From Planctomycetota bacterium (lineage in GTDB: Bacteria; Planctomycetota; UBA8108; UBA1146; JAKEFC01), in contig JAKEFC010000281.1 in the NCBI GenBank assembly GCA_022616235.1, positions 1-39,485 on the forward strand: a stretch of 39,485 nucleotides of DNA, read 5' to 3'. The notes below the pieces were generated by a model. It was given only the letters and a program-made list of their open reading frames with translations, had not been told where the DNA came from and did no database searches. The position numbers were made by a program, and so were the translations under genes. Position 1 is the first letter of the stretch; each line of letters starts with the position of its first letter. Positions 9,603 through 19,017 of the stretch are shown in pieces.

Positions 9603-10426
9603 CGCGACTCCTTGCCGTGGCTGATTACCGTGGTGGTTTGCCCGCCTTTGTGCGGCGCAAGGAGAGCCGGAGCGCCGGCCGCGGTGCGGGACAGCGGCCC
9701 ATCGATCTCGCCGCGCGTGAACTGCACGACGGCGGGATCGTCGCTCTCCTGGAATTCGCGCGCGGTGCCGATCGCATGAATACGCCCTTCGTGCAGCAGC
9801 GCCAGGCGATCGCCGATCACGTAGGCCGCGTTCATGTCGTGCGTGACGACTACCTGGGTCACGTGCAATTTCGACTTCAACGTGTTGATCAGCCGATTGA
9901 TGATGTTCGACGAAATCGGGTCGAGCCCGGAAGTGGGCTCATCGTAGAGCACGACTTCCGGCCGCGTCGCGAGGGCGCGCGCGAGCCCCGCGCGCTTTCG
10001 CATGCCCCCGGAGATCTCGCTGGGGTACTTGTCGATCGCATCGAGCAGTTCCACTTCGCCCAGACACTCCGCCACGCGCTCCTGGATCTCGCGCTTCGGG
10101 AGCAACCGAGTCTCTTGGAGGGGCAGCGCGACGTTTTGGCCGACCGTGATCCAATTCAGGAGCGCGCCGTCCTGGAAGAGATAGCCGATGCGGCGGCGGC
10201 ACTCCCTCAGCTCTGCGGGGCTCGCTTTTCCGAGATCGACGCCGAAGACCCGGACCGTGCCGCGGTCCGCGGTCATCAAGCCGACGATGTGGCGCAGCGT
10301 TACGCTCTTGCCGGTACCGCTCCTACCGAGGATCACGAGCGTTTCGCGCGGCAACACTTCGAGATCGAGGCCGGCGAGGACGTCCTTGCGATCCAGTCGT
10401 TTGTAGACGCCTTGCATCTCGATCAT
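9599..10426 (-). CDS. mlaF: MlaF-like ABC transporter ATPase
   Basis: Walker A GRSGTGKS; signature EISGGMRKRAGLARAL; Walker B VVLYDEPTSGLDP. Start set at MIEMQGVYK (10426), ATGA overlap with the mlaE stop; the listed ORF extends artefactually to 10861. Confidence 0.92.
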   Translation of the reverse strand: MIEMQGVYKRLDRKDVLAGLDLEVLPRETLVILGRSGTGKSVTLRHIVGLMTADRGTVRVFGVDLGKASPAELRECRRRIGYLFQDGALLNWITVGQNVALPLQETRLLPKREIQERVAECLGEVELLDAIDKYPSEISGGMRKRAGLARALATRPEVVLYDEPTSGLDPISSNIINRLINTLKSKLHVTQVVVTHDMNAAYVIGDRLALLHEGRIHAIGTAREFQESDDPAVVQFTRGEIDGPLSRTAAGAPALLAPHKGGQTTTVISHGKESR

Positions 10427-11217
10427 TTGTAGAAAGCCCACGTGATGTAGTAGCCGAGGATCAAGAACAAGAGAAACGACACGACCACGGAGCGCCGCGT
10501 GGAACGCCCGACGCCGGTCGCGCCGCCGCGAGTCTGGAGGCCTTGCGTGCAGCCGACGATCGCGATCGTCGCCCCGAACACGACGCTCTTCAAGAGGCCC
10601 GTGAAGATGTCCTTCAATTTGAGAAGCTCGATCGCATCGTTCTTGAACGACTCCCAGGACACCGCGTATTGGAAGTAGCTGATCGCCGCTCCCCCGAGAA
10701 TGCCAATGACGCCGGAAAACACCGTCATCATGGGACCGAGCACGAGCAGGGCGATGAGGCGCGGCAGCACGAGAAAACGGACGGGAGAAATCGACATGAT
10801 CTCCAGGGCGTCGATCTCCTCGGTGACTCTCATCGTGCCGATCTCGGCCGCGATGCTGCAACCGATGCTCGCGGAGAGTATGACGGCCGTCATGAGCGGG
10901 CCCATTTCGCGTACCATCGACACCGCCACGATGCGGCCCACGAGGTGCTCCTGGCCGAGGCTCTCCACGGTGATGAGGAAGTTGAGCGCGAGGATGAGGC
11001 CGGTGAAGAGCGACACCACGAGGACCACGACCAAGGATGCGAACGAGTAGGTATAGAGCAAATTCAATATGTCGCGGATCCGCCTGGGCGACGCGGCGTG
11101 GGGGAGCGCTGCCCCGGCGCTCGCGAGGAGTTGGAGTCCGAAGCCGGAAGATTGCGCCGATTGGACCAAAAATGCGCCGAGAGACTCGACGGAGCGCTGG
11201 AGTCTAGCCAACGGCAT
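10423..11217 (-). CDS. mlaE: MlaE-like ABC transporter permease
   Basis: 264 aa; LVGRIVAVSMVREMGPLMTAVILSASIGCSIAAEIGTMRVTEEIDALEIM is the MlaE permease signature; multiple TM segments. Confidence 0.92.
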   Translation of the reverse strand: MPLARLQRSVESLGAFLVQSAQSSGFGLQLLASAGAALPHAASPRRIRDILNLLYTYSFASLVVVLVVSLFTGLILALNFLITVESLGQEHLVGRIVAVSMVREMGPLMTAVILSASIGCSIAAEIGTMRVTEEIDALEIMSISPVRFLVLPRLIALLVLGPMMTVFSGVIGILGGAAISYFQYAVSWESFKNDAIELLKLKDIFTGLLKSVVFGATIAIVGCTQGLQTRGGATGVGRSTRRSVVVSFLLFLILGYYITWAFYK

Positions 11218-11252
11218 GCGTCATTCCCCTCGACTGTCCCCCAAGGCAAGCG

Positions 11253-12584
11253 TCAGAACGGAATGTAAAGGATCCGCCATTGCGTGTCATCGGGTTCCGT
11301 CGTTCGCTCCAAGAATCCCCCAAGTATCGAAACGCGATGCCTGGCTCCGAGGCGTTCGCTGCGCACGAGGCCCCACATTAGGTCCCAAGTGCGATCGCCG
11401 TCCGCTCCGCTCCGCTCGTAGCGGTAGACGCGCCAGAGCCGCGCGTAGAGCGGTTCGAAATAGTCCGCGTCGTCGAACGGCAGGAGGTCCAACGCGTTGA
11501 CCTCGAGCCGATTTCGATCGGCGCGTCGTATCGAACAGAAGGGCCAGAATCGCGTCCGGCTCTCGTAGTTATCGGCCGCGAGGTCCGTGCGGCTGTGGTG
11601 CCAGTAGATCGGCAGGACCCAAAGGCTCTCGTTGATGCGGCTGCCGGCGGTCTGTCGCTCGTATTGCTGGACCGGCCACAACAGAAACTGTCGAAACGAA
11701 GTGGCCGTCCTGCGCCGGCCGTAGAGCGGCCACACGTCGAATTGCTCGTAGTCCTTTCCCCAGCCGAAGGTCCACGGAAACAGGGATACCTTCGTGGTGT
11801 TCTCTGGGCGATTGCGCGTGTGGACGAAGAGGGGCCACAAGATGGAGCGCTCCGTGATGTTCTTGCCGTCGATCGAGCCGTAGATCGGGAAGAACCAGCG
11901 CGTGCGCTTCGGATTCTCCGTATCGAGCAGCTCATCCTGGGCGTGAAAGAACGGCCACAGATAGAAGCGGCGATCGTATATGGGTTCCCCGCGTCCGTTC
12001 CTGGCGCGATAGCGGCCATAGAACGGAAAGAACCGAATCCCATCGTGCGTTAGTCCGCTGACGACGTTGAAGATCGGCCACAAGACGTGCTGCGAGCTGC
12101 GCGCATCGTTGACGACGCGCGCGTAGAGCGGAAACAGCGCGACGTCGATCCTCCGCTGCGCGAAGATGCCCCGCAGCGAGCCCGCTACGGGAAACAGCAT
12201 GAAGTAGTCACCCTCGCGCGGATCGGTTCCCCAGTACACGAGCGGGAATAGGAAAGAATCGACGTCGCGGTCGCCGCTCTCGTGCAGATAGCTCCACCGG
12301 TGCCAAACCGGAAGCAGCCAGGCGCGGGATTGCTCGGCATCGCTGGTGGAGCGGAAGATCGGCCAGAGCACACCGACGTCGCGGCGCCCGCCGGTGGTAC
12401 GCGCCAGCACGAACGGGCGGAGGAGCAGCGTCGAGTCGCCCTGCGCCGTCACCGTGTGCTCGAGGAGCGGCTCGACCGCGAAGCGGCCGCCGGACGGTCC
12501 GATGCACGAAGTTGCGGCGAGGCACGCAGCGGCGGCCGCCAGCGAGCGAATGAGCGCGCGCGCACGCCGGGTTGGCAACGTCAT
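11253..12584 (-). CDS. Putative lipoprotein with repeated WPxF/FPxY motifs
   Basis: Start at MTLPTRRARALIRSLAAAAACLAATSCIGPSGG (lipobox-like LAATSC). About 15 regularly spaced motifs (LWPIF, LFPLY, FFPFYG, LWPFF, FFPIYG, LWPLF, VWPLYG, VLPIYW, FWPFC ...). ATGA overlap with the upstream gene. Confidence 0.8.
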   Translation of the reverse strand: MTLPTRRARALIRSLAAAAACLAATSCIGPSGGRFAVEPLLEHTVTAQGDSTLLLRPFVLARTTGGRRDVGVLWPIFRSTSDAEQSRAWLLPVWHRWSYLHESGDRDVDSFLFPLVYWGTDPREGDYFMLFPVAGSLRGIFAQRRIDVALFPLYARVVNDARSSQHVLWPIFNVVSGLTHDGIRFFPFYGRYRARNGRGEPIYDRRFYLWPFFHAQDELLDTENPKRTRWFFPIYGSIDGKNITERSILWPLFVHTRNRPENTTKVSLFPWTFGWGKDYEQFDVWPLYGRRRTATSFRQFLLWPVQQYERQTAGSRINESLWVLPIYWHHSRTDLAADNYESRTRFWPFCSIRRADRNRLEVNALDLLPFDDADYFEPLYARLWRVYRYERSGADGDRTWDLMWGLVRSERLGARHRVSILGGFLERTTEPDDTQWRILYIPF

Positions 12585-15500
12585 CGTCCGAGCCGCAGCC
12601 TCGGAAAGTACTCCGGGATGAACAGATCCCAAATGTCCCGAGTCTCGATCCGCAGGTGCTGCCCGGCGGAAATGCTGCAATACTTCGCGGCGCCGCGCCC
12701 CGTATCGTCATCGGTGAGGAGGATGTTCATTCGAAAAGTCATCCCGGGGCGCGGCAGGGTCTCGTTCAAATCCGCGCGCGCCTCGCGAAAGCTGTCCCAG
12801 AAGATCGTCACTTCGTAGATGATTCCGCTGCCGTCGCCCTTTCGCTGCACTTGATATCTGCCCGGCGGGCTCGGCTCCTCTTCCTCCTCCGCCGGAGGAG
12901 GATTCTCGCCATCCGCTCCCGGCGCGGGAGCGGGCGGCGGCTTCGGCACCGTGAGCGCTAGAGTGAGGAGTTGGTCGTTGCTGTCCGGCTGCTGTCCGCC
13001 GTCATCCTGAAAGTCGAATGCGAGGAGAAAGCAGTCGCCGGTCCAACGGCGTGCGTTCTTGTCGTAGGGAACGACGGTGTCATCCGTCACGTCGATCGCG
13101 ATGTGAAACCCTTCGTCGCTCCACGCCGTCAGAACCAGCGCCGAGAGATCGTGGCGGCCGTGCCACATCGCGTCGTCGCCGCCGTGCCCCTGCATGATGT
13201 GGAAGTACCTGGGGGCATGCACCGGAATCGCGAACGCGGCGTTCCAAAGCTCGTCCAATCCGCCGTCGATCTCCGGAATCCGCGTGAGGTGCGGCACCTG
13301 CCAGCGCAGCGGCGCCTCTTCTCCGCGTTGCTGCGCGAGCCCCGCGAGGCGCGCGTAAAGCGATTGCCACTCGCCGCGAGGCAGCGCGGGGCTCTCCACG
13401 AGCGTCTCGAGGATGCGGCACGCGCGCTCGACTCCGCCCGCGCGAAACGCGGGCACGACCGCGGCCGGCGGCACCACCTGCAAGTCGGGAGGATCGAGGA
13501 GGACGACGCCGTCGAGCGCGTGCCAGTTGCCCTCCAACAGCTCGAACGAAGACAGCGGGCGAAGTCCCATGCCGCCGCGCATGGTGAATACGACGAGAGT
13601 GTCCGCGATGAATCCGGCGTAGTAGAGACGCCGTCTACCAGCCAGGAACTCCTTCGCCGCCCGGAACATCGCGGATCGTTGGATCTCGCCGGATTCGCGC
13701 TCGATCACCGTCAGGTCGCAACGATAACTGTCGCGCACGAGGATCCAATCGCGGTAGAAATCGATCTGTGCATGGTCGGGCCCGCGGCTCAAGCGCTTCG
13801 AGTACTTCGACTTCAGCTCGAAGGGAGCGTGGTCGTCGGGAATCTCGGCTTCGAGCAGGCTCGGACTCACTTGCAAGCAGGTCAACTTGCGTTCCGCGAA
13901 TTCGCCCTCGAGGAGGTGAAGCTGGCCCCCGTAGTACTCGATCGCGTGGAGGCGCGGCTCGGCGCTCCGATCGGGGCCGGGGGGCAGCGTCTTCGTCCAG
14001 AGGATGCGCCCATCGCGAGGAGCGATCCCGAGCAGCGCCGGCTGCTGTGCCTGCCGATCTAGCTCCGCGATCCAGAAAGGAACGCCGGGTAGGATGTGCA
14101 CGCGGACGAGGGGAGCCGCGAACTCCTGCTCCCATTGCACGACGCCGCTGTTCACGTCGACGACCCGAAGCATGCCGTCGCCGGAGTCCGCGACGATGGG
14201 GAGCGCGGCGAGGTTGGCGCCGGCGAACCACGGCTCGTGAACGAAGCCGCCCGACTTGCGCTCGAGAGCGAGGGTGCGCACGCGCTGTCCCGTCGCGAGA
14301 TTGCGGATCTCCGCGGCCGCCGGGTCGCGTGTCGCGAAGAGTACCCTGCCGCCCGCGATCGCGGGGTCGCCGGCGAGGTCGCCGGCAAGCGTCTCCTGCC
14401 AGAGGAGCGCCGCATCGTCGATGCGGTAGGCGCACAAGCGCCGGTCCGCGCTCAGCGCAACGAGCACTCCGTCGGCGGCGACGGCGCGCTCGATGTATAC
14501 GATGTGTTTCTCCGAGAACTCCGGGCTCGGTGGCAGCTCGAGCCGCCAGCGAAGTGCGCCATTCGCGGGATCGACGCAGTAGAACTCCGTGCCGTCGTGC
14601 AGGACGATCGCATCGGCAGAGATCAGGAGCGGGCCGCGGAGCGCCGCGCGATCCGCAAACGCGGGGACGAACTCGTCGAGCGAACCGCCGCCCCTGCGGA
14701 ACTGGCGCGACCATAGCCGCTCTCCGGTCGCCGCGTCCCATTGCTCGAGATTGTGTCTCGCCACGATGAGGAACCGGCTCGCAAACTCCGCGGGCAGCGT
14801 CGCCGGGAACCGGTGCACTTGCAGATCGCGTTGATGGGAAAGGTCGATCGGGCTTCGCCACGCAGGCACGAGACGGCTGTCATCTTCGAGCGGCGGATCT
14901 CCGGTGGGACCTATAGGCGGAGTTTCCGCGAGCATCCTCCCGCCGCGTGCCGCGACGTTCTCCTTGCCCAGCGGAGTGCTCAGCTCGAGGGCTCCGTAGC
15001 GATCGATGAGTTCCTCGAGGATCCCCCGCGCGGCGGCGAATCGACCTTCTTCGCGATGCAATTCCGCCATGCGGAAACGGGCTTCGACGGCTTCGGGCGT
15101 GTCCGGCTCGAAGAGCGTCAGGCGCCTGAGCACGAGCAAAGACTGCCTGCGCAGGCCATCGCGATAATGGCGCGATGCCAGGTCGAGAGCGGCGCGGCGC
15201 GCCGAAGCGGTATAGGGGAATCGGAGCACGACGTCCGCGAGGCCGGATGACGTGCCGCCGAGACGAGCGCTGGCGAGGCTTGCTTGCGCACGCGCTTCCC
15301 GCTCGGTGTCTGCGGCGGGGTCCTCGGCTTGGACGGAAATCTCCGTAAGGAGCCGTCGCGCGGCCAGCTCGACCGGCACGACGAAATCGGGCAGCACTTC
15401 GACGGTAGCATCGGGAGCCGCGACGAGCGCCGTGGAAGCCATGGCGCGGGCGAGCTTGAAGTCGCCGCGCCGCGCGGCGCGCAGGGCGACATCCCACGCC

Positions 15501-17632
15501 TGCCGCGCGCGCTCCGCATTCGCGGGCAGCAATGCCAAGGCCGACTCGAACAACGCAGGCGCCGCGGCGGCGCGCGCCGCTTCGTCCTCCGTGGCCGCCA
15601 GGGCCAGGACTTGGCGCGCGAGCGCGGACTCCTCCGCGCGCTCGACGCCAGCGGGCTCCGCGCCTTCCGCGAGAGCGGCGAGCGCAGCGGCGAGCGTCTC
15701 CATGTCGCCGCGCGCGAGCGCGGCCGCGACCTGGTAGCGCAGGTGCGCGACCTTGTCAGAGCCTTCGGGAGGCGCGGCCCGCACGGCGTAGGCGATCGAT
15801 TCCGCCGCGGAGTGCGCAATGAGCAATCCTGCCGCCGTCTCGATGCCGGTGGTGGCGCCCGTGAGGTCGAGCGGGCGGAGATAGAGGCGAGCGATCGAAG
15901 TATCCAGCTCGTAGAAGCCGGCCGCGCAGGGGATGAACCAGCGGAACGGGCCCGCCTCGATCGGAGCGCCCGTGATCGGCGGTTGGCTGGCGTCTAGCGC
16001 GAACGCCGCGCCCGAGCGCGGCCGCCCGCCTTGCAACGACCACAGTTCCAAGCTGCGCGCGGATGCGAGGAGGAAAACCTCTTCATCCCTGCGGGCGGCA
16101 CGTCCCCACCACGACGCTGCGCCGCGCGGAATCGCGGCGAGCAGCGCTCCATCCGCGCGGTTCCACACGATGATCTCGTTCGAGTCCACCGGCGCCGCGA
16201 TCAGGTAGCGCGCCGTGCAGTGGAGCGCGGGCGCCTGCTGCGTCTCGTCGAAGCGAAGGGCGTCCTGGCTCGCGCCGCGCGCGAGCGCTGGATAGCTCGT
16301 CGACCAGAGGAGCGCGCCATCGGCGAAGTGATGCGCCGACAGGAATCCGCGTTGCGTGAGGAAATAGAGTTCGTCACCCCGCGCGGCGAGGGACACGCGT
16401 GCGGCGCCGAGACCGAGGTAGGTCGCGCCTTGGGCGCTCCCGGCCGGTCGATTCCAAATCGGCGCCCCGCTTTCGTCGAGCAAGAGCAGGCGCGCGACGA
16501 GCGAGCTGCGCTCCAATCGCAGAACCGCGAGCGCGATTCCCCGCGGCGTCGACAGTGGCGGCGTGACGGAGAGGATCGCGGTCTTGGCCGGGGGTGAATT
16601 CGCTGTCGCGGCCTCCTCCGGCGCGGGAGGGATCAGCTCGTGCAGCGGGAGATGCCAGCGCAACGCGCCGTTCGCGCGATCGCAGGCGATGATCCCGTCG
16701 GCGAAGGTCGCGACGACGAGCGAGCCGTGAATGACCGGCGCCGCGAGGGTGCGCGGGATCGGCGCGGGAGGATCCCAGAGGAACGGCGTCTTCCACACCT
16801 CCGTTCCGGCGTCCCCGTCGAAGCAGCTTAGCTCATCGTTTCCTTGCACGTAGAGGGAGCTGCCGGCGCCGGCGCATCGCATCTCGACGCCAAAGGGGAA
16901 CCACGGGGATGCCGCGTTGCCGCCGTACATGGAGCTGCCCCACTCGATTTGGATCGTCGGGCTGAGGGGCTGCCTGGCAAAGGGCAGATCCGCGCCGCCC
17001 GCTTGCGCGGACGGCGCCAAGCGCTGCGCGATCTCCGCCTCGTTGCCGGCGCTCGCGTCGAGATCGAGGCGATCGAGATAGGCCTCGAGGTGACCCTGCT
17101 CGAGCCAAGCGCTTTCTTGACGCTCGCGAGCGCTCGCGGCGAGGCGCGAGTCCGGAAAGTCGCGCGCGATCCGGTGGGCGATGCGCTCTGGAATGATCTG
17201 GTCCGCGTTCGCGCCCGCGGCCGGCGGCGGGGCACCGCTCTGCCGGATGCGGGCGCCCAGCTCGAAATCGATGGCAGTCACGACCTCGCGCGCGGATTCC
17301 GGAGCGAGCCCGCGCATCTCTTCCTGCAAGTAGAGCGATGGGCCGACCCAGCGATCGGGGGAGAGCGGGAACGCGCCGTCCGGCACGCCGTCGAGGAGCG
17401 CACGCGCGAGCGCGAGGACGCCATCGCGCGTCGCCGCTTCGTTGCCCGCGCGCCGCGATTCCACGATCGCCTCGGCGAGGCGCCGGATGGCTTCCGCGCG
17501 CGGCGGCGTCCAGAGGTGGTCGCCGCCCCCCTCTTGGGCTAGAGCGCCGGGGATGAGCGCGAGGAGAGCGCCGAGCAGCGCGATCACGCGCCGCATCGGG
17601 TGCCGGAGCCTGCCGCCGTTGGTCGCTCGCAT
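12581..17632 (-). CDS. Large exported protein: PQQ-like beta-propellers, TPR-like middle, CBM9/DOMON-like C-terminal domain
   Basis: ~1683 aa from MRATNGG (alternative start MRRVIALLG at 17596); signal-like MRRVIALLGALLALIPGALAQ; propeller blades (ELSCFDGDAGTEVWKTPF, IIACDRANGALRWHLPL, FYCVDPANGALRWRLEL, LRVVDVNSGVVQWEQEF); C-terminal PEIDGGLDELWNAAFAIPVHAP...FHIAIDVTDDTV...GDCFLLAFDF. Confidence 0.85.
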   Translation of the reverse strand: MRATNGGRLRHPMRRVIALLGALLALIPGALAQEGGGDHLWTPPRAEAIRRLAEAIVESRRAGNEAATRDGVLALARALLDGVPDGAFPLSPDRWVGPSLYLQEEMRGLAPESAREVVTAIDFELGARIRQSGAPPPAAGANADQIIPERIAHRIARDFPDSRLAASARERQESAWLEQGHLEAYLDRLDLDASAGNEAEIAQRLAPSAQAGGADLPFARQPLSPTIQIEWGSSMYGGNAASPWFPFGVEMRCAGAGSSLYVQGNDELSCFDGDAGTEVWKTPFLWDPPAPIPRTLAAPVIHGSLVVATFADGIIACDRANGALRWHLPLHELIPPAPEEAATANSPPAKTAILSVTPPLSTPRGIALAVLRLERSSLVARLLLLDESGAPIWNRPAGSAQGATYLGLGAARVSLAARGDELYFLTQRGFLSAHHFADGALLWSTSYPALARGASQDALRFDETQQAPALHCTARYLIAAPVDSNEIIVWNRADGALLAAIPRGAASWWGRAARRDEEVFLLASARSLELWSLQGGRPRSGAAFALDASQPPITGAPIEAGPFRWFIPCAAGFYELDTSIARLYLRPLDLTGATTGIETAAGLLIAHSAAESIAYAVRAAPPEGSDKVAHLRYQVAAALARGDMETLAAALAALAEGAEPAGVERAEESALARQVLALAATEDEAARAAAAPALFESALALLPANAERARQAWDVALRAARRGDFKLARAMASTALVAAPDATVEVLPDFVVPVELAARRLLTEISVQAEDPAADTEREARAQASLASARLGGTSSGLADVVLRFPYTASARRAALDLASRHYRDGLRRQSLLVLRRLTLFEPDTPEAVEARFRMAELHREEGRFAAARGILEELIDRYGALELSTPLGKENVAARGGRMLAETPPIGPTGDPPLEDDSRLVPAWRSPIDLSHQRDLQVHRFPATLPAEFASRFLIVARHNLEQWDAATGERLWSRQFRRGGGSLDEFVPAFADRAALRGPLLISADAIVLHDGTEFYCVDPANGALRWRLELPPSPEFSEKHIVYIERAVAADGVLVALSADRRLCAYRIDDAALLWQETLAGDLAGDPAIAGGRVLFATRDPAAAEIRNLATGQRVRTLALERKSGGFVHEPWFAGANLAALPIVADSGDGMLRVVDVNSGVVQWEQEFAAPLVRVHILPGVPFWIAELDRQAQQPALLGIAPRDGRILWTKTLPPGPDRSAEPRLHAIEYYGGQLHLLEGEFAERKLTCLQVSPSLLEAEIPDDHAPFELKSKYSKRLSRGPDHAQIDFYRDWILVRDSYRCDLTVIERESGEIQRSAMFRAAKEFLAGRRRLYYAGFIADTLVVFTMRGGMGLRPLSSFELLEGNWHALDGVVLLDPPDLQVVPPAAVVPAFRAGGVERACRILETLVESPALPRGEWQSLYARLAGLAQQRGEEAPLRWQVPHLTRIPEIDGGLDELWNAAFAIPVHAPRYFHIMQGHGGDDAMWHGRHDLSALVLTAWSDEGFHIAIDVTDDTVVPYDKNARRWTGDCFLLAFDFQDDGGQQPDSNDQLLTLALTVPKPPPAPAPGADGENPPPAEEEEEPSPPGRYQVQRKGDGSGIIYEVTIFWDSFREARADLNETLPRPGMTFRMNILLTDDDTGRGAAKYCSISAGQHLRIETRDIWDLFIPEYFPRLRLGR

Positions 17633-17684
17633 CGAACTCTTCCCTCCCGCGCGTTGCGCCGCGCACCGGTCGTGCGCCCGGCTC

Positions 17685-17854
17685 TTAGGAGCACGTTTCA
17701 AAATGCCGCCTGCCTTTGGCCGGCTGCGAGCGCACCATTCCGCGTCGGGCCGCCTCGCCCTATTTCTCCGTCAATACCGCCTCTGCGGCCCTCCTTGCCT
17801 GGCGCGCACTCGGCCGGCCTCGGGGCAACGGCTTCCTTCTGAAACGCGCTCTAA
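17685..17854 (+). repeat. Dispersed hairpin repeat, copy B
   Basis: Inverted ends ttaGGAGCaCGTTTCA / TGAAACGcGCTCtaa; inner TTTCTCCGTCAATACC...CTCCTTGC shared with copies A and C; GGCCGGC on both arms. Confidence 0.75.
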
Positions 17855-17977
17855 CTATATCGGACCGCTCGCCCATGCGAAAACTGCTCATTGCGAAGAA
17901 GAGCCGGTTTCGCAAGGGCATCGAAGCCGGTCCAGGCGCGCATCGCCGCCGCCTGCGGTCGCGCGCCGCGCGCCATC

Positions 17978-18487
17978 CTACTCGACGAAGATGTCCAGCA
18001 CGACTTCGAGCAGGCGCTGGCCAGGGCCGCGCCCAGCGGTCCAATGGATCTCCTGGATGCGGAGCGGGGCGGGAGTCACGGCGAGATAGTGGATGAACTG
18101 CACGTGCGCGGCCGGAGCGCCGCTCACCACGATGCGATGCCGCTGCCGGGGCGGCATCGCATCCGCGGGAGACGACTCTACGTTGCGAGATTCGAGCACT
18201 AATTGCAGCTCCTCGAGCCGCGCGGTAGTCCGCGAGAGAATCGCGGCAAGCTCGGCGCCGGTCGCCGGAGCCGAGGCAAAGCGCGCGAAGAGATGCTCCT
18301 TGAGCGCCGGCGCGGCTTCGAGGGTGCGAGCGGGAGGAAGCGGCCCCGCGGCCGCCGCGGTAGACGCGGGGAGGAGCGCGCGGATCGCGATCGCGAGGAG
18401 CGTGGCGAGGATTGCGGAGCCTTCGATCCATGCCCAGCGTTTCGATGGCGGAAGCAGCCGCTGCACGAGCATGACGCCGGTCGTCAT
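17978..18487 (-). CDS. PilO/GspM-like inner-membrane assembly protein
   Basis: 169 aa; one N-terminal TM then a helical and ferredoxin-like region; directly follows a PilN-like gene with an ATGA overlap. Assigned mainly from size, topology and synteny. Confidence 0.55.
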   Translation of the reverse strand: MTTGVMLVQRLLPPSKRWAWIEGSAILATLLAIAIRALLPASTAAAAGPLPPARTLEAAPALKEHLFARFASAPATGAELAAILSRTTARLEELQLVLESRNVESSPADAMPPRQRHRIVVSGAPAAHVQFIHYLAVTPAPLRIQEIHWTAGRGPGQRLLEVVLDIFVE

Positions 18488-19008
18488 CGCAGCACCTCGA
18501 GCTTGAGCGGCGGCACGACGTCCGCGCGCACGGTAAAGATCGGCTTGCCGCTCTTGGGGTCCCGCCGTACGGACACGGGAACCGCGTGCTTTAGCCAGGC
18601 GTAGCTTTCGAGGAACAACATGAGGTCGGGAACCGCCTGGACCTCATCGGTTTCTCCGCTGATCTCGAGTTGGTTCGTCGCGGCGCGGAAGTGCAGCGAA
18701 GTGATCGACCCGAGCGGCTCGAGAGTGGAGGGAAGCGCGGCGAAGAGCTGGTGCCAGGGCACCCAACCCTCCGCGCAGGCGAGCGCGACCGCCATCGGGT
18801 CTCCGGCGGGAATTTCGAAGTCGCCGCGAACGGCGAGCGGGGGCGGTGCCGCATAGGCGACCTGTGCCGGCGCCGCGCCGCGCGCGAGCAGGAACCCGAC
18901 TCCGCCGATCGCGAGCATGAGCGCGGAGGTGGCGATCACCGAAGGGAGGGCTTCAAGGCGTTCGACTCCGGCAGGGGCGGCGGGCAGCAAGTTGATCGTC
19001 TTCGTCAT
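18484..19008 (-). CDS. PilN/GspL-C-like inner-membrane protein
   Basis: N-terminal INLLP motif (MTKTINLLPAAP) followed by a TM segment; sits between PilM-like and PilO-like genes. Confidence 0.68.
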   Translation of the reverse strand: MTKTINLLPAAPAGVERLEALPSVIATSALMLAIGGVGFLLARGAAPAQVAYAAPPPLAVRGDFEIPAGDPMAVALACAEGWVPWHQLFAALPSTLEPLGSITSLHFRAATNQLEISGETDEVQAVPDLMLFLESYAWLKHAVPVSVRRDPKSGKPIFTVRADVVPPLKLEVLR

Positions 19009-19017
19009 CGCTTCGCC

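Noticed and set aside
12971-14062. 363-aa plus-strand ORF and similar ORFs opposite the giant propeller gene
   Set aside because: Antisense to blades with clear PQQ-like motifs; no independent coding evidence.
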